From assembly GCF_001428625.1 (NCBI RefSeq), contig NZ_LMIE01000033.1, forward strand, positions 126,199 to 190,198: 64,000 bases of DNA, written 5' to 3'. The DNA comes from Hydrogenophaga sp. Root209 (GTDB lineage Bacteria > Pseudomonadota > Gammaproteobacteria > Burkholderiales > Burkholderiaceae_C). The translations under genes and the position numbers were made by a program. Positions 1 to 10,547 of this stretch are shown here, piece after piece. The first letter of the stretch is position 1; each line of letters begins with the position of its first letter. Below the pieces are notes generated by a model. That model saw only the letters and a list, made by a program, of their open reading frames with translations, searched no databases and was not told the DNA's origin.

Positions 1-143
1 CCGAGTCGGCCGTTGCCGTAGTGGCGGTCGCGGGTGAGACCGGCAAAGTCGGCCACGATGGCATCGCGAGAACTCGTCAAGCGGTTGAACAGAGTGGACT
101 TGCCCACATTGGGGCGGCCCACCAGGGCGATGACGGGTTTCAA
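1..143 (-). CDS. der: GTPase Der, N-terminal fragment (cut by window edge)
   Basis: Only about the first 47 codons of Der (EngA), the double-domain GTPase needed for 50S ribosome assembly, lie in the window; the rest continues past the left edge. The peptide opens [17 protein letters not shown], which holds the G1/P-loop GRPNVGKS, followed by [13 protein letters not shown], the switch I region typical of Der. No ATG fits, and the start used is TTG at 143, placing the P-loop at the family's usual distance from the N-terminus. bamB lies downstream in this strand's upstream direction, as in the der-bamB-hisS order of many proteobacteria. Identity is secure; the TTG start is inferred. Confidence 0.9.
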   Translation of the reverse strand, partial: MKPVIALVGRPNVGKSTLFNRLTSSRDAIVADFAGLTRDRHYGNGRL

Positions 144-184
144 GGAAAGCTGCTTTCGTTCAGGGGGGCGGTTCGGCTCAGCCG

Positions 185-1330
185 TTATTGGGGGCGCCAG
201 GCGTACACGCCGCCGTTGCGGGTCTGCACCACGAGCGCGTCGCCCGAGAGCACAGGAGCCACGAGGATCGGCGAGCCGTCGGTGCTCAGACGGGTCATTT
301 CGCTGCCGTCTTCGCGCGAGATCAGGTGCACCAGGCCGGTGCTGTCACCCACGGCGACCACGCGACCCAAGGCCAACGGCGCGCTCAGGCCGCGGTATTT
401 CAGTCGCTGGGTGCTCCACGCTGGTTCACCGGATACGCGTTGCCACGCCTGGAAGCGGCCTTCGCTGTCAGCACCAAAAACAAGGCGGTCGTCTCCGTGG
501 ACGCCGGTGGTGCCCTGCGCTGCGCGGGTCCACACCACCGTGCCCCGGCTGGCGTCCACGCAACCCACGGCTGCCGAGTAGGCGCGCACGCACACGCTGT
601 CGCCGATCCTGCTGACCGGGCCAACGATATCCACCAGTCGCTCCACCTCGTTGGTGCCGCGCGACGTGGCCACAGGTGCTTCCCAGCGCACGGAGCCATT
701 GGTTGGGTTGAGGCCCACCAGGCGACCCGACAATCCAGCCACAAGCGTGTCGCCCACGGCCAGCAAGGCGCCGCTCTGGCTCAGCACCAAAGGCTCGCTC
801 GTACGCGACTGAGCCCACAGGCGAACGCCGTTCTGGGCGTCAAAAGCGGTGACGGTGCGGTCGGCGGTGAGCACGAACACACGCGCGCCAGCCACCAGCG
901 GCGCAGTGAAGGCGCGCGCTGGCAGACGCACACGCCACACCTCACGGCCGTTGGCCAGCGCCACCAGGTGGTTGGACTGCGTAACCACCGCGGCCGTTTG
1001 CCCATCGGAGCCCACGCCGGCGGCAATGGGGGTTCCCACGTTAAGGCGCCAGACATCCTGACCGGTGTTGCCATCCAGCGCGGCCACCGTGCCTGATGTG
1101 CTGGCCACAAACACACGTCCCGATGCCACGATCGGCGTGATGGACTCAGTGCCGGCTCCGATCTGGGCCGCCCAGGCCGCGCGAGTACCCATGAGTGCGG
1201 CCACGGGTGGCAGCTCGGTGGGTTGCGGTTTCTTGGAACCGGATGAGCAAGCCGTCAGACCCGCCAGGAGGAGTACGGCAAGACAGGTGGTTCGCAGGCT
1301 GCGTTGCCATGAAATCAGAAATGGGTTCAA
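185..1330 (-). CDS. bamB: Outer-membrane assembly lipoprotein BamB
   Basis: BamB is a beta-propeller lipoprotein of the BAM complex, on the periplasmic face of the outer membrane. The 381-residue product has a hydrophobic signal peptide ending in a lipobox LTAC (Cys28) and repeated PQQ-like blades with motifs such as [12 protein letters not shown] and [11 protein letters not shown]. Length matches the family. The start is TTG at 1330, overlapping the TGA of the upstream TPR gene (1327-1330); no in-frame ATG precedes the signal peptide. Its place between the yfgM-like gene and der is the usual one for bamB. It works with BamD (11635) and BamA (51925), both in this window. Confidence 0.93.
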   Translation of the reverse strand: MNPFLISWQRSLRTTCLAVLLLAGLTACSSGSKKPQPTELPPVAALMGTRAAWAAQIGAGTESITPIVASGRVFVASTSGTVAALDGNTGQDVWRLNVGTPIAAGVGSDGQTAAVVTQSNHLVALANGREVWRVRLPARAFTAPLVAGARVFVLTADRTVTAFDAQNGVRLWAQSRTSEPLVLSQSGALLAVGDTLVAGLSGRLVGLNPTNGSVRWEAPVATSRGTNEVERLVDIVGPVSRIGDSVCVRAYSAAVGCVDASRGTVVWTRAAQGTTGVHGDDRLVFGADSEGRFQAWQRVSGEPAWSTQRLKYRGLSAPLALGRVVAVGDSTGLVHLISREDGSEMTRLSTDGSPILVAPVLSGDALVVQTRNGGVYAWRPQ

Positions 1331-2001
1331 CGGACCACCTCGGTTGTTGGAGTCAAGCCGGCCACATCCACGCCCAGCGAAGCCAGCTTCACTTCCACAA
1401 GCCGGCGGTATTCAGTGCGGCTGCTCAGGCCGCGCCAGGCGGCCTGGTACTGTGCCTTGGCCTCGTCGAGCTTGCCCTGAGCCATCAACACATCGCCGCG
1501 GCGGTCGGCCACGAGCGGCTCAAACGACTTTGGCACGGGTGCTTCCAGCGTTTTGAGCGCCTGGTCGTAGGCTTGCGCCTCGATATCCAGGGCGGCCAGG
1601 CGCAAGCGGGCAACTGCCTTGTAAGAGTCATCGGACGATTTTTCAGCGGCCCAAGCCAGCGCCGCACGCGCTTCGGGCAGCTTGCCGGCATCGAACAGCG
1701 TCTTGCCGGCTTGCAAGGCCGCCTGGCTGGCAAACGTGGTACTGGCAAATTGGGACTGCATGTCAGCCAGCGCACGTTGCATGCGATCGGCATCCTTGGC
1801 GACAGCCGCGCGGTCCACCTCGTCATACAGCGCGGCGGCCTTGGCCGCCTGGGTGCGTTGCCAGTAATTCCAGCCGTTCCAGGCGGCGAACGAACCAAAC
1901 ACCACGATCAACATCCAGCTGATGAGGTTGCCGTATTGGTTCCAGAAGTGTTTGATCTGATCGAGCTGTTCCTGCTCTTCAAGGTCGAGGTGTTTGGCCA
2001 T
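1327..2001 (-). CDS. YfgM-like membrane-anchored TPR protein (DUF2133/ancillary SecYEG chaperone)
   Basis: A 224-residue protein opening MAKHLDLEEQEQLDQIKHFW. One membrane segment at about residues 24-42 (ISWMLIVVFGSFAAWNGW) is followed by a periplasmic alpha-helical TPR-like domain. This matches YfgM, a protein linked to the Sec translocon and PpiD in E. coli, and the position between hisS and bamB supports it. The ATG at 2001 gives the family N-terminus; longer in-frame versions add an unrelated arginine-rich leader. Its TGA overlaps the bamB TTG start, suggesting translational coupling. Confidence 0.85.
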   Translation of the reverse strand: MAKHLDLEEQEQLDQIKHFWNQYGNLISWMLIVVFGSFAAWNGWNYWQRTQAAKAAALYDEVDRAAVAKDADRMQRALADMQSQFASTTFASQAALQAGKTLFDAGKLPEARAALAWAAEKSSDDSYKAVARLRLAALDIEAQAYDQALKTLEAPVPKSFEPLVADRRGDVLMAQGKLDEAKAQYQAAWRGLSSRTEYRRLVEVKLASLGVDVAGLTPTTEVVR

Positions 2002-2105
2002 GTTGCAATTCAGTTCGGGTTCGCGCGCTGAAGGCGCAACGCTCGATTGTAGGCGGGCGGCTCTGGCACCACTGCCTCGGCCGCACGAAGGAAACCAGAC
2101 GGGAT

Positions 2106-3419
2106 TCAGGCGCTGCGCAAACTGACCGCCCAATCGGCAACGGCAGTGAGCGGCAACAGTCTTTGGGCGGCTGCCGGGGGCGGTGATTCACCGTCGGGCC
2201 GAGGTCCACGCAGCGGCTTCACGGCCACGCTGGCTTGCTGCAGCTCCTGCTCGCCAAAGATCAGAGCGAAGCGCGCACCACTGGCGTCGGCCTTCTTGAA
2301 CTGCGACTTCATGCTGCCCATGCCGTCGGCGCCTCCCGCGTGCATCTGCACGTTGACGCCATGTTGGCGCAGCGCACGCAGCACCGGCATGACCTGCGAC
2401 ACATGGGCCGCATCGGGCACCACAGCGTAGGCGTCGGGCACCGGTTGCTCGGGCAGCCTGCCCTGCTCCTTCAGCAGCTCCAGGATGCGCTCCATGCCCA
2501 GCGCCCACCCCACGGCGGGCGCGGCCTTGCCACCGATCTGTTCGAACAGACCGTCGTAGCGACCACCCGCGCACACCGTACCCTGCGAGCCCAGTTGGGT
2601 GGTGACGAACTCGAACACCGAGAGGTTGTAGTAGTCCATGCCACGCACCAGGCGTGGGTTGATGCGGTAGACAATGCCGTGCGCATCAAGCAGCCCGCGC
2701 AAGCGGTTGAAGTGATCCAGCGACTCGGTGCCCAGGTGGTCCATCAGACGGGGCGCTGCATTCACCAGCGCCTGCATCGCCGGGTTCTTGGTGTCCAGGA
2801 TGCGCAGCGGATTGCTGTGCAGGCGGCGCTTCGCTTCTTCATCGAGTTTGTCGGCGTGGGCTTCGAGGTAGGCAATGAGGGCCTGGCGATGCGCCAGCCG
2901 TTCGGGTGGCTGGCCCAGGCTGTTGATCTCGAGCTCGATGCCGGTCAGGCCCAGCTCGGCCCAGAGGTCACAGGCCAGCACGATGAGTTCGGCGTCCACA
3001 TCCGGCCCGGCAAAGCCCAGAGCTTCGGCGCCGAACTGGTGGAACTGCCGGTAGCGCCCTCGCTGGGGCCGCTCGTGGCGGAACATCGGCCCCATGTAGT
3101 ACAGGCGCTTGCCGCCGTCGTACAGCAAGGAGTGCTCGAGCGCAGCACGCACCACGCCGGCGGTGTTCTCCGGGCGCAGCGTGAGTTGTTCGCCATTGAG
3201 CCGGTCTTCGAAGGAGTACATCTCCTTCTCGACGATGTCGGTCACCTCACCGAGGCCACGCACAAAGAGCGCCGTGGGTTCCACGATGGGCGTGCGCAGG
3301 TTGCGGTAGCCGTAGCGGCGCATCAGGCGACGCAAGGTGTCTTCGAGCCACTCCCAGTGCGCGGACGCGGGAGGGGCGATGTCGTTCATGCCTTTGACGG
3401 CGCTCAGTTTTTCTGCCAT
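2106..3419 (-). CDS. hisS: Histidyl-tRNA synthetase
   Basis: Class II aminoacyl-tRNA synthetase charging tRNA-His in the cytoplasm. The 437-residue product starts [17 protein letters not shown]. It has motif 2 ([19 protein letters not shown]), the histidine A signature region ([14 protein letters not shown]), GGRYDGL, and a C-terminal anticodon-binding domain. The ATG at 3419 is preferred over an upstream in-frame ATG because it gives the conserved N-terminus. ispG ends 46 bp upstream and the yfgM-like gene starts about 104 bp downstream, so the three are probably cotranscribed. Confidence 0.96.
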   Translation of the reverse strand: MAEKLSAVKGMNDIAPPASAHWEWLEDTLRRLMRRYGYRNLRTPIVEPTALFVRGLGEVTDIVEKEMYSFEDRLNGEQLTLRPENTAGVVRAALEHSLLYDGGKRLYYMGPMFRHERPQRGRYRQFHQFGAEALGFAGPDVDAELIVLACDLWAELGLTGIELEINSLGQPPERLAHRQALIAYLEAHADKLDEEAKRRLHSNPLRILDTKNPAMQALVNAAPRLMDHLGTESLDHFNRLRGLLDAHGIVYRINPRLVRGMDYYNLSVFEFVTTQLGSQGTVCAGGRYDGLFEQIGGKAAPAVGWALGMERILELLKEQGRLPEQPVPDAYAVVPDAAHVSQVMPVLRALRQHGVNVQMHAGGADGMGSMKSQFKKADASGARFALIFGEQELQQASVAVKPLRGPRPDGESPPPAAAQRLLPLTAVADWAVSLRSA

Positions 3420-3465
3420 GTGCTGCAAGCCTGTGCGTTCAGCGCAAGCGGGTGTGGACCCAGCT

Positions 3466-4767
3466 TCAAGCGGTAACGCCAAACTTGTTCTCGATGTAGT
3501 TGTCCACGATCACCTGGAACTCGCGCACGATGTCGTCGCCACGCAAGGTCAGTGCTTTTTGTCCGTCGATGAAGACCGGTGCTGCCGGCGCTTCGCCGGT
3601 GCCCGGCAGGCTGATGCCGATGTCGGCGTGCTTGCTCTCGCCGGGGCCGTTGACAATGCAGCCCATCACCGCCACCTTGAGGTTTTCCACGCCGGGGTAG
3701 CGCGTGCGCCAGACCGGCATGGAGTTGCGCAGGTAGTCGTCGATCTGCTTGGCCAGCTCCTGGAAAGTAGTGCTGGTGGTGCGGCCACAGCCCGGGCAGG
3801 CGGTGACCGAAGGCACAAAAGCACGCATGCCCAACGCTTGCAGAATCTCCAGCGCGATCACCACCTCTTGCGTGCGTGACTCCCCCGGCTGTGGTGTCAG
3901 CGAGATGCGGATGGTGTCGCCAATGCCTTGCTGCAACAGTACCGAGAGCGCCGCCGCCGAGGCCACCGCGCCCTTGGTGCCCATACCGGCTTCGGTCAGG
4001 CCCAGGTGCAGTGCGTAGTCGCAGCGCTGCGCCAGCGCCTGGTACACAGCGATCAGGTCCTGCACGGCGCTGACCTTGCACGAGAGAAAAATGTTGTTGC
4101 CGTTGAGCCCGATCTCCTCGGCACGTCTGGCCGAGTCGAGTGCGGACGTGATCAACGCTTCGTACATCACCTGGCGCGCCTCCCAGGGCTGGCGACGGCC
4201 GGCGTTCTCGTCCATCAGGCGGGCGAGCAGGTCCTGGTCCAGGCTGCCCCAGTTCACGCCGATGCGGATGGCTTTGTCGTGCCGCGCGGCGATCTCCACC
4301 ATCTGGGCGAACTGCCGGTCGCCCTTGTCGCCACGGCCCACGTTGCCCGGGTTGATGCGGTACTTGGAGAGCGCCTCGGCGCAGGCCGGGTGGTCGGCAA
4401 GCAGGCGGTGGCCGTTGTAATGGAAGTCACCGATCAGAGGCACATCGACGCCCATGCGATCGAGCTGCTCGCGGATGTAAGGGACCGCCTTGGCGGCCTC
4501 GTCGTTGTTGACAGTGATGCGCACCAACTCGGAGCCGGCCAACGCGAGCTCTTTCACCTGGATCGCGGTGCCCACAGCGTCCGCAGTGTCGGTATTGGTC
4601 ATGGACTGCACGCGCACGGGCGCGTCGCCGCCCACCGTCACGCGGTGGTTGCCCCAGGCCACCAGCCCTTGCCGGGTACGGCGCGAACGGGCTGCAGCCA
4701 ACGCGATCGGTTGGTCGCTGGATGCAGCAGACGCAGGAGATGGTCGGGACACGGTGTCCATGCTCAT
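3466..4767 (-). CDS. ispG: 4-hydroxy-3-methylbut-2-en-1-yl diphosphate synthase
   Basis: IspG (GcpE) is an iron-sulfur enzyme that converts MEcPP to HMBPP in the methylerythritol phosphate isoprenoid pathway. The 433-residue product carries the three expected cluster ligands: Cys324 and Cys327 in [12 protein letters not shown] and Cys370 in [11 protein letters not shown]. The first 30 or so residues are a Ser/Ala-rich extension ahead of the TIM barrel. The start ATG overlaps the rodZ stop by 4 bp (ATGA), and the alternative Met3 is equally possible. Dxr of the same pathway is at 53360-54544. Confidence 0.95.
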   Translation of the reverse strand: MSMDTVSRPSPASAASSDQPIALAAARSRRTRQGLVAWGNHRVTVGGDAPVRVQSMTNTDTADAVGTAIQVKELALAGSELVRITVNNDEAAKAVPYIREQLDRMGVDVPLIGDFHYNGHRLLADHPACAEALSKYRINPGNVGRGDKGDRQFAQMVEIAARHDKAIRIGVNWGSLDQDLLARLMDENAGRRQPWEARQVMYEALITSALDSARRAEEIGLNGNNIFLSCKVSAVQDLIAVYQALAQRCDYALHLGLTEAGMGTKGAVASAAALSVLLQQGIGDTIRISLTPQPGESRTQEVVIALEILQALGMRAFVPSVTACPGCGRTTSTTFQELAKQIDDYLRNSMPVWRTRYPGVENLKVAVMGCIVNGPGESKHADIGISLPGTGEAPAAPVFIDGQKALTLRGDDIVREFQVIVDNYIENKFGVTA

Positions 4768-5687
4768 TTCACCTCGAATCGGGCCACGTTGTTGCGAGCA
4801 AATGGCGACGTGTCAAAAGACTTTCCGCGCACGCTCACCTGTGCGGCGTCCACCTTGCCCAGCACCACCGTGTAAGGCGGTGCAGCCGAAAAATCGATCA
4901 CGTCACCCGACTGCAACAGCCGTTTGGCCACGACGGTACCGGAACCATTGACCACCTCGACCCAGGATTCACCGGTGGCGGCAATGCTCAGCAGGCTGGC
5001 CGACTGGGGGGCAGCAACCACCTCGGGTGACGTCACTGGGTTGACAGCCACCTCGGGTGACTGGGTGGATGCTGAAGCTTCTGGCGGTGCAGTCGTGGTG
5101 CCGCCGGGGGTGGCTGCAGGGTCAACTGCAGGGTCAGTGGTGGCAGGCCCGGCGACATCTTGCGAACCAGGTTCCTGCGCGGCCACCGGCCCAACTGCAG
5201 GCGCCGGCTCCGAAATCGTCTCGGTGGCACTGGATGGGGCTGGCGGGTTCTCGGCCTTCGGCAGGAAAACGATCACCAGCGCACCCAGGAGCAAAGCAAT
5301 AGCCGCCAGCAACGCCGGACGCGACAGCCAACTCAGGGGATTGAACGGTGCTTCATCATGACCGGAATTGAACGGTGCATTGAGTGTTTGACCAACGTGC
5401 CCGAGCTTGAGCAATGCACCTTGCGGAATCTGTTGCAGGATTGGCGCGGGGTCGACCCTGAGTTGGCGGCAGGCACTGGAAGCCAGGGCACGGGCAAATG
5501 TGAGGTCGGGCAGCTCGTCGTAACGCCCCGCTTCGAGCGCTTCCAGCTTCTTGACTGGCACCTTCAAAGCTGCGGCCAGTGCGGCAATGTGCAACCCGGC
5601 GGCTTCTCGAGCGTCCTTGAGGCGAATGGGCCGAGAAATGGTCTCCGCGGAAGTCTCGCCCCCTGGATGCGTCATCGCCTCACTCAT
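4764..5687 (-). CDS. rodZ: RodZ-like cytoskeletal/helix-turn-helix membrane protein
   Basis: A 307-residue protein with the RodZ layout: an N-terminal Xre-type HTH_25 domain (about residues 20-90, [19 protein letters not shown]), a single membrane segment at about 128-146 ([18 protein letters not shown]), a Pro/Thr/Ala-rich periplasmic linker, and a C-terminal DUF4115 beta domain ([16 protein letters not shown]...). RodZ links MreB to the membrane in rod-shaped cells. It overlaps pilF by 8 bp upstream and ispG by 4 bp downstream, so the three are probably coupled. The long low-complexity linker is typical of beta-proteobacterial members. Confidence 0.88.
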   Translation of the reverse strand: MSEAMTHPGGETSAETISRPIRLKDAREAAGLHIAALAAALKVPVKKLEALEAGRYDELPDLTFARALASSACRQLRVDPAPILQQIPQGALLKLGHVGQTLNAPFNSGHDEAPFNPLSWLSRPALLAAIALLLGALVIVFLPKAENPPAPSSATETISEPAPAVGPVAAQEPGSQDVAGPATTDPAVDPAATPGGTTTAPPEASASTQSPEVAVNPVTSPEVVAAPQSASLLSIAATGESWVEVVNGSGTVVAKRLLQSGDVIDFSAAPPYTVVLGKVDAAQVSVRGKSFDTSPFARNNVARFEVK

Positions 5688-6516
5688 TGAATGCTCCCCG
5701 CTGGTAGTGCGCCCACTGCGCGGAATCGGGGTAACGACGGCCCAGTTGCTGGGCGAGTTGCGTCATGGCCTGGGTGTTTTGCAGATGCCGCTCCACCTTG
5801 ATGCCCAACCACAACGTTTCGGCGTTCGCCAGATCGGTGTTGTTCAGTCGGCGGATCGTGAACTGCGCCTTGCTGGCCTCACCCCGACGGAACTGCAATG
5901 AAGCAAGGTTGTACGCGACGATGGGATTGCCTGCGTCAAGCTCGTACGAACGCGCCAGGCTGGCTTCGGCCTCAGGCAGCTGGCCAGCACGAATCTGGCA
6001 AATACCCATGGCCAACAACGACTTGGCCTGACCGCCATACACCGGACTGGCCAGCGCGCGCCGAAACAAGTCGGTGGACTGCGCGTAGCGGCCCGCCTGA
6101 CATTCGAACCAGCCGTAGTTGTGCAGCGCATCCGGGTCGCGCGGGTTGAGCTGGATGGCGCGCTTGAAGCTGTCCTCGGCCAGCGCGTTGTTGTTCAGTT
6201 GCATGTACACCAGTCCGCGCAGCGCGTAGGCAGGGGCGTAGGTGGGGTCGGCTTGCAGGGCAAGCTTGATTTCATCGAGCGCCACGGTGGTCTGGCCTTC
6301 CGCGAAATAGCCTGCGGCGAGTTCGATGCGGATGCGTGCGCGCTTGCGCACCTCGGGTTCGTCCGAATCGGTGATGGGCTCCTGCAGGGAGGTCGCACTG
6401 GGCGCCGCGCTCGTCTGGGCGCAACCCGCCAACAGCGCCAGGCAGCACAACATGAACGCCAGCAACCCCACCGTGGCGCCTGAGAACCGGGCTGGGAATC
6501 GAGTGGCTGAAGTCAT
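5680..6516 (-). CDS. pilF: PilF/PilW-type TPR lipoprotein (type IV pilus biogenesis)
   Basis: A 278-residue lipoprotein. The signal peptide ends in lipobox LAGC (Cys32), followed by TPR repeats over about residues 60-230 (for example [20 protein letters not shown] and [18 protein letters not shown]). PilF/PilW is the pilotin that places the PilQ secretin in the outer membrane for type IV pili. Location between rlmN and rodZ is the standard place for pilF. It overlaps rlmN by 4 bp (ATGA) and rodZ by 8 bp. No other pilus gene is in the window, so the function rests on family and synteny. Confidence 0.87.
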   Translation of the reverse strand: MTSATRFPARFSGATVGLLAFMLCCLALLAGCAQTSAAPSATSLQEPITDSDEPEVRKRARIRIELAAGYFAEGQTTVALDEIKLALQADPTYAPAYALRGLVYMQLNNNALAEDSFKRAIQLNPRDPDALHNYGWFECQAGRYAQSTDLFRRALASPVYGGQAKSLLAMGICQIRAGQLPEAEASLARSYELDAGNPIVAYNLASLQFRRGEASKAQFTIRRLNNTDLANAETLWLGIKVERHLQNTQAMTQLAQQLGRRYPDSAQWAHYQRGAFNE

Positions 6517-7658
6517 GCCTGCCTTTCCTTGTGAACGATGCGGATGGGATGCTCGAGCGCGCTGCGGCGTTTGGCAAGGCGGCTCGCGGCATTGGTGCGA
6601 TCAAGCACGTCGCCGGCGAGTTGACCACAGGCTGCGTCGATGTCATCGCCTCGGGTCTTGCGCACCGTCGTTACCAACCCGCCTTCGCTGAGTATCTTGG
6701 CAAACTGCTGGACCACCGGCCGTGGCGAACAGAGCAAGCCCGAGCTGGGAAAGGGATTGAAAGGAATGAGGTTGATCTTGCACGGAACACCGCGACCCGC
6801 ATGCCCCTTGAGCAGGGTGAGCAACTCACGGGCATGTTGCGGCTGATCGTTCACGCCATCGAGCATGCAGTACTCGAAAGTGATGAAGTCGCGCGGTGCA
6901 GCCGGCAAGTAGCGCAGACAGGCATCGAGCAGTTCAGCGATGGGGTACTTGCGGTTGAGCGGCACCAGATCGCTGCGCAGCGCGTCATCTGGTGCATGCA
7001 GGGACACGGCGAGCGCCACCGGGCAATCCTGCGCGAGGCGATCCATCATGGGAACAACACCCGAGGTGGATACGGTGACGCGGCGGCGCGAGAGGCCATA
7101 GCCGTGGTCATCGAGCATGACGCGAAGCGCAGGCACCAGCGCGCTGTAGTTCTGCAGGGGCTCACCCATGCCCATCATGACCACGTTGGTGATCACGCGC
7201 TCTTCGCGTTTCAAATGCTTGCGCAGGAAAAACTCGGCCTGCCAGAGCTGGGCCAGGATTTCACCGGTGGTGAGGTTGCGTGAGAAGCCCTGATGCCCTG
7301 TCGAGCAGAAACGGCAGCCGACCGCACAACCCGCCTGGGACGAGATGCACAAGGTGCCGCGGTCTTCTTCGGGAATGAACACGGTCTCCACCGCGTTGCC
7401 GCCGCCCACGTCGAACAGCCACTTGATGGTGCCGTCGGCAGACTCCTGACGCGAGAGCACAGGCAGGCCGGTGATGGTGCAGGAGCCGGGCAGCTTCTCG
7501 CGCAGGCTGCGCGCGAGGTCGGTCATCTCGGTGAAGTCCGACGCCCCTTTTTGATGAATCCAGCGAAACAGCTGGACAGCGCGAAAACGCTTTTCGCCCA
7601 GCTGCTCGCACCAGGCGGCCAAACCCTCGAGATCGAAGTCGAGCAGATTGGCCGTCAT
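6513..7658 (-). CDS. rlmN: Dual-specificity 23S rRNA/tRNA adenine-C2 methyltransferase RlmN
   Basis: Radical SAM enzyme that methylates A2503 of 23S rRNA and A37 of some tRNAs. The 381-residue product has the cluster motif CxxxCxxC as CAVGCRFC (Cys111, Cys115, Cys118), the upstream SSQAG typical of Rlm[14 protein letters not shown], and a C-terminal cysteine region ([10 protein letters not shown]) for the second catalytic cysteine. It starts 20 bp after the ndk stop and overlaps pilF by 4 bp. Confidence 0.96.
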   Translation of the reverse strand: MTANLLDFDLEGLAAWCEQLGEKRFRAVQLFRWIHQKGASDFTEMTDLARSLREKLPGSCTITGLPVLSRQESADGTIKWLFDVGGGNAVETVFIPEEDRGTLCISSQAGCAVGCRFCSTGHQGFSRNLTTGEILAQLWQAEFFLRKHLKREERVITNVVMMGMGEPLQNYSALVPALRVMLDDHGYGLSRRRVTVSTSGVVPMMDRLAQDCPVALAVSLHAPDDALRSDLVPLNRKYPIAELLDACLRYLPAAPRDFITFEYCMLDGVNDQPQHARELLTLLKGHAGRGVPCKINLIPFNPFPSSGLLCSPRPVVQQFAKILSEGGLVTTVRKTRGDDIDAACGQLAGDVLDRTNAASRLAKRRSALEHPIRIVHKERQA

Positions 7659-7678
7659 GACATGGTCAGCGCGCTGGC

Positions 7679-8104
7679 TCAGCGCGAGTAAACGTTGAGA
7701 CCGGCGAAGAAGAACGCAATCTCGGCGGCGGCGGTCTCGGGCGCGTCGGAGCCGTGCACGGCGTTGGCGTCGATGCTGTCTGCAAAGTCAGCGCGAATCG
7801 TGCCGGCATCGGCCTTCTTCGGGTCGGTGGCGCCCATCAGGTCGCGGTTCTTGGCAATGGCGCCTTCGCCTTCGAGCGCCTGGATCATCACCGGGCCGGA
7901 GATCATGAAATCGACCAGATCCTTGAAGAAAGGACGGGCCTTGTGCACAGCGTAGAACGCCTCGGCTTCTCCGCGCGACAGGTGCGCCATGCGAGCAGCC
8001 ACGACCTTCAGGCCAGCAGCTTCAAAGCGGGCGTAAATCTGGCCGATGACGTTCTTGGCAACAGCGTCGGGCTTGATGATGGAGAGAGTGCGTTCGATGG
8101 CCAT
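7679..8104 (-). CDS. ndk: Nucleoside diphosphate kinase
   Basis: Transfers phosphate from ATP to other nucleoside diphosphates. The 141-residue product, starting [18 protein letters not shown], has the family length, and the catalytic histidine lies in [12 protein letters not shown]. The ATG at 8104 is chosen because upstream in-frame sequence is not family-like. A TAGAAT hexamer on the minus strand at 8178-8183 is a possible -10, with no convincing -35. ndk heads the rlmN-pilF-rodZ-ispG-hisS run. Confidence 0.97.
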   Translation of the reverse strand: MAIERTLSIIKPDAVAKNVIGQIYARFEAAGLKVVAARMAHLSRGEAEAFYAVHKARPFFKDLVDFMISGPVMIQALEGEGAIAKNRDLMGATDPKKADAGTIRADFADSIDANAVHGSDAPETAAAEIAFFFAGLNVYSR

Positions 8105-8193
8105 GAAAATCCTGAGGTTTTGTGGGTCAATTTGCTGAAGGTTCTGCCGGGGTTTGGGGCACCCCGCAAAGCCCATGATTCTACATTGGTCGC

Positions 8194-8209
8194 GTCACGG
8201 CGCCGTGAC
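8194..8209 (-). terminator. 16-bp perfect palindrome after rluB
   Basis: GTCACGGCGCCGTGAC is a perfect palindrome about 24 bases downstream of the rluB stop and upstream of ndk. It could fold as a terminator stem for rluB, but no T-run follows, and the palindrome could equally be a protein site upstream of the ndk promoter. Confidence 0.35.
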
Positions 8210-8232
8210 GGTGGGCCATGGGCGGCGCGCGC

Positions 8233-9585
8233 TCAACGACTGCCCGATCGACCCCCACCCCCACCCCCACCCCCGCCACGGCGACGGGCTCCCCCGGGCG
8301 CACTCCCACGACCCGCTTCCTGCTCCCGGCGGCGCTGCAGAGCGTCCTGCCCGATGTAGCCGAACGAGGTCTTCATGGGATCGGGCTGCGAGGCCCCACC
8401 GCCCGGTCCTCGCCCGCCCGATCCGCTGCCAGGCTTGCTGCCACGGCCTTTGCCACCGGGTCCGGTGGGTGCACCGCCCATGCCGTATCCGCCACTGCGG
8501 CGGTCCCCGAAACCTGGGCCTTCGTTTCGGCTGCCAGGCGGGTTGCCCTGGGTGCGACCGGGTCTGGGGCCCTGTTTCCCACGCTGCGCTGGATGGCGGC
8601 CGCCGGGACGGGGTGGGCGGGCGCCCTCCTCGTCTGCGCTCGGCATGCCGGCGGCGGCAGTCAGGCGGGCAATGTCGCGCTCGTCCAGCTCCAGCCATGC
8701 GCCCCGCTTGAGTCCGCGCGGCAACATCATGGCGCCGTAGCGGATGCGGATCAGGCGGCTGACCGCGTGGCCCACCGCTTCGAACATGCGGCGCACCTCT
8801 CGGTTGCGTCCTTCGCCGATGGTCACGCGGTACCAGCAGTTGGCCCCCTCGCCGCCACCGTCTTCGATGGAGGCGAACTGGGCCATACCGTCGTCCAGGC
8901 GCACGCCGTCGAGCAGACGTGCTTTTTCTTCGTTCGACAGCGCACCGAGCACGCGCACCGCGTATTCACGCTGCAAGCCGAAACGCGGGTGCATCAATCG
9001 GTTGGCCAGTTCACCCGAGCTGGTGAGCAGCAGCAGGCCTTCGGTGTTGAGGTCGAGCCGGCCAACCGACTGCCACTTCCCCTGCATCAGCTTGGGCAGA
9101 CGGCGGAACACGGTGGGCCGGTTTTGCGGATCGTCGTGCGAAACCACTTCGCCTGCAGGCTTGTGGTACGCCAGTACGCGGGGCGGCGGCGGCGTCATGC
9201 GCACGCGCACCGGCTTGCCGTTGACTTTGATCACGTCGCCAAACTGGATGCGCTGACCCACGTGGGCGGGTTCACCGTTGACCGAAATGCGGCCTTCCAG
9301 GATCAACTGCTCCATTTCCAGACGCGAACCCATGCCGGCCTGCGCCAGCACCTTGTGCAGCTTGGGCGATTCGGCCTGGGGTGCGAGCACGCGCTTGGCG
9401 GGCAGCAGCGGCAGGTCCTGCTCTTGCTCGGCGTCGAAAGCGCCGCTGACCACGTCGTCAAAGCGCAGCACCTCGGGCACAGCCGGCGCTGGCACCGGGC
9501 GTGCCGCACCGGGTTGCTCGGGCGCGTTCGCCTCGGGAGCGTGATCAGGTTCAGGCGAGGCGGGGGGGGTTTGATCCGGGGTCAT
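8233..9585 (-). CDS. rluB: 23S rRNA pseudouridine synthase RluB (RsuA family)
   Basis: A 450-residue pseudouridine synthase of the RsuA/RluB/E/F family; RluB modifies U2605 of 23S rRNA. An acidic/Pro-rich leader (about 1-70) is followed by an S4 RNA-binding domain (about 73-120, [19 protein letters not shown]) and the catalytic domain with [14 protein letters not shown], whose Asp is the nucleophile. The last 140 residues or so are a Gly/Arg/Pro-rich tail with a conserved-looking [16 protein letters not shown] near the end and a run of nine glycines. The ATG at 9585 lies inside the end of scpB (35-bp overlap); longer readings upstream are scpB in another frame. The tail is longer than in E. 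coli RluB and may bind RNA. Confidence 0.92.
   Translation of the reverse strand: MTPDQTPPASPEPDHAPEANAPEQPGAARPVPAPAVPEVLRFDDVVSGAFDAEQEQDLPLLPAKRVLAPQAESPKLHKVLAQAGMGSRLEMEQLILEGRISVNGEPAHVGQRIQFGDVIKVNGKPVRVRMTPPPPRVLAYHKPAGEVVSHDDPQNRPTVFRRLPKLMQGKWQSVGRLDLNTEGLLLLTSSGELANRLMHPRFGLQREYAVRVLGALSNEEKARLLDGVRLDDGMAQFASIEDGGGEGANCWYRVTIGEGRNREVRRMFEAVGHAVSRLIRIRYGAMMLPRGLKRGAWLELDERDIARLTAAAGMPSADEEGARPPRPGGRHPAQRGKQGPRPGRTQGNPPGSRNEGPGFGDRRSGGYGMGGAPTGPGGKGRGSKPGSGSGGRGPGGGASQPDPMKTSFGYIGQDALQRRREQEAGRGSAPGGARRRGGGGGGGGGRSGSR
8251..8274. repeat. (ACCCCC)4 hexamer tandem repeat, (GGGGGT)4 on coding strand
   Basis: Four exact tandem copies of ACCCCC encode part of the polyglycine run at the end of rluB. 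On the coding strand this is four G5 tracts with single-T spacers, which meets the sequence rule for a compact G-quadruplex. Unit gain or loss would add or remove two glycines without a frameshift. Confidence 0.9.
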
Positions 9586-10294
9586 GGTCTTCCTGGGTGG
9601 ACGGTTCCAACAACTGCGGGTCGGAGGGCGGGGAAATGGGGTCAGGGGAAATGGGGTCGGTGGCCAGGGGGTCGGCCACCAGCAGCAGATCTGATTCAGG
9701 TGTGTCGGACTCGGATGCGCCGGGCTGCAGGCTGTTGGCCAGGGATTCGAAGTCGAGGCGGTCCAGCGCAGACTCCTGCACCTCGCTGCCGTCCAGCGGC
9801 GGCAACTGGTCCAGCGAAGCCAGCCCCAGGTCGTCGAGAAACTGGCGCGTGGTGGCAAACAAGGCCGGGCGACCAACGGTTTCGCGGTGGCCGATGACTT
9901 CAATCCAGCCCCGGTCTTCCAGTTGTTTGATGATCAGCGAGTTGATCGTGACACCACGGATGTCTTCCATGTCGCCGCGCGTGACCGGCTGGCGGTAGGC
10001 AATGATGGCCAGCGTTTCCATGGCGGCACGGCTGTAGCGTGGCGGCTTCTCGGGATGCAGGCGGTCCAGGTAGGGACGCAGCTCGGGCCGGCTCTGGAAG
10101 CGCCATCCCGTGGCGACCTGCACCAGCTCCACGCCGCGCCCGGTCCACTCGAGCTGCAGATCGGCCAGCAAGGTCTTGAGCGTGTCGGCCGACACTTCCA
10201 TGTCGAACAGCGTGCCGAGCTCGCGCACCGACAGCGGCTGGGGCGCGCAGATCAATGCCGTCTCGAGGACACGCTTGGCATCCGTTGTGTTCAT
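9551..10294 (-). CDS. scpB: Segregation and condensation protein B
   Basis: ScpB is the winged-helix kleisin-associated subunit of the SMC-ScpAB condensin. The 247-residue product opens [22 protein letters not shown] and has two winged-helix domains, with the signature [25 protein letters not shown] near residues 140-170 spread over two short blocks (GRPALFATT and FLDDLGL). The C-terminal 70 residues are acidic and repetitive ([11 protein letters not shown]). It shares 35 bp with rluB, a common pairing. scpA is not in the window. Confidence 0.92.
   Translation of the reverse strand: MNTTDAKRVLETALICAPQPLSVRELGTLFDMEVSADTLKTLLADLQLEWTGRGVELVQVATGWRFQSRPELRPYLDRLHPEKPPRYSRAAMETLAIIAYRQPVTRGDMEDIRGVTINSLIIKQLEDRGWIEVIGHRETVGRPALFATTRQFLDDLGLASLDQLPPLDGSEVQESALDRLDFESLANSLQPGASESDTPESDLLLVADPLATDPISPDPISPPSDPQLLEPSTQEDHDPGSNPPRLA
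9562..9569. repeat. C8 homopolymer (coding strand) in the scpB/rluB overlap
   Basis: Eight G on the plus strand, that is eight C on the coding strand, fall in the region read in two frames: near the end of scpB (NPPRLA) and in codons 6-8 of rluB. A one-base slip would truncate or abolish rluB and change the scpB C-terminus. Confidence 0.9.
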
Positions 10295-10547
10295 GGTGTC
10301 TGTCAGTCAAAAACCGGTTTGTGACCGGGACGGTGCGAAAAGCAAACGGTGCTTGCATCATCCGGGCAGTTTGTCCGGGCCATGCGGCATGCGGGCGCGA
10401 CCGTTGGGTCGGGGCGAATCAGCCAGATCCTGCAGCGCCCGGGTGTGGGCTCTCGGTCAGGCGGTTGGCTCGGGCAGCTGGACGATGGTCGGAGTGAAGG
10501 GGACTGTCGGGCGACAGGGCCATCCATCCGCGTTGGATGGTGCAGCT
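10295..10547. other. 253-bp intergenic region between rluD and scpB
   Basis: No supported gene, RNA or clear terminator was seen. Short open frames here have no start signal and no recognisable protein content. It presumably carries the promoter for scpB-rluB and the end of the rluD transcript. Confidence 0.5.

Noticed and set aside
9586-9903. Upstream extension of rluB
   Set aside because: It reads scpB in another frame and has Trp/Arg/Pro-rich nonsense composition; the ATG at 9585 is used.
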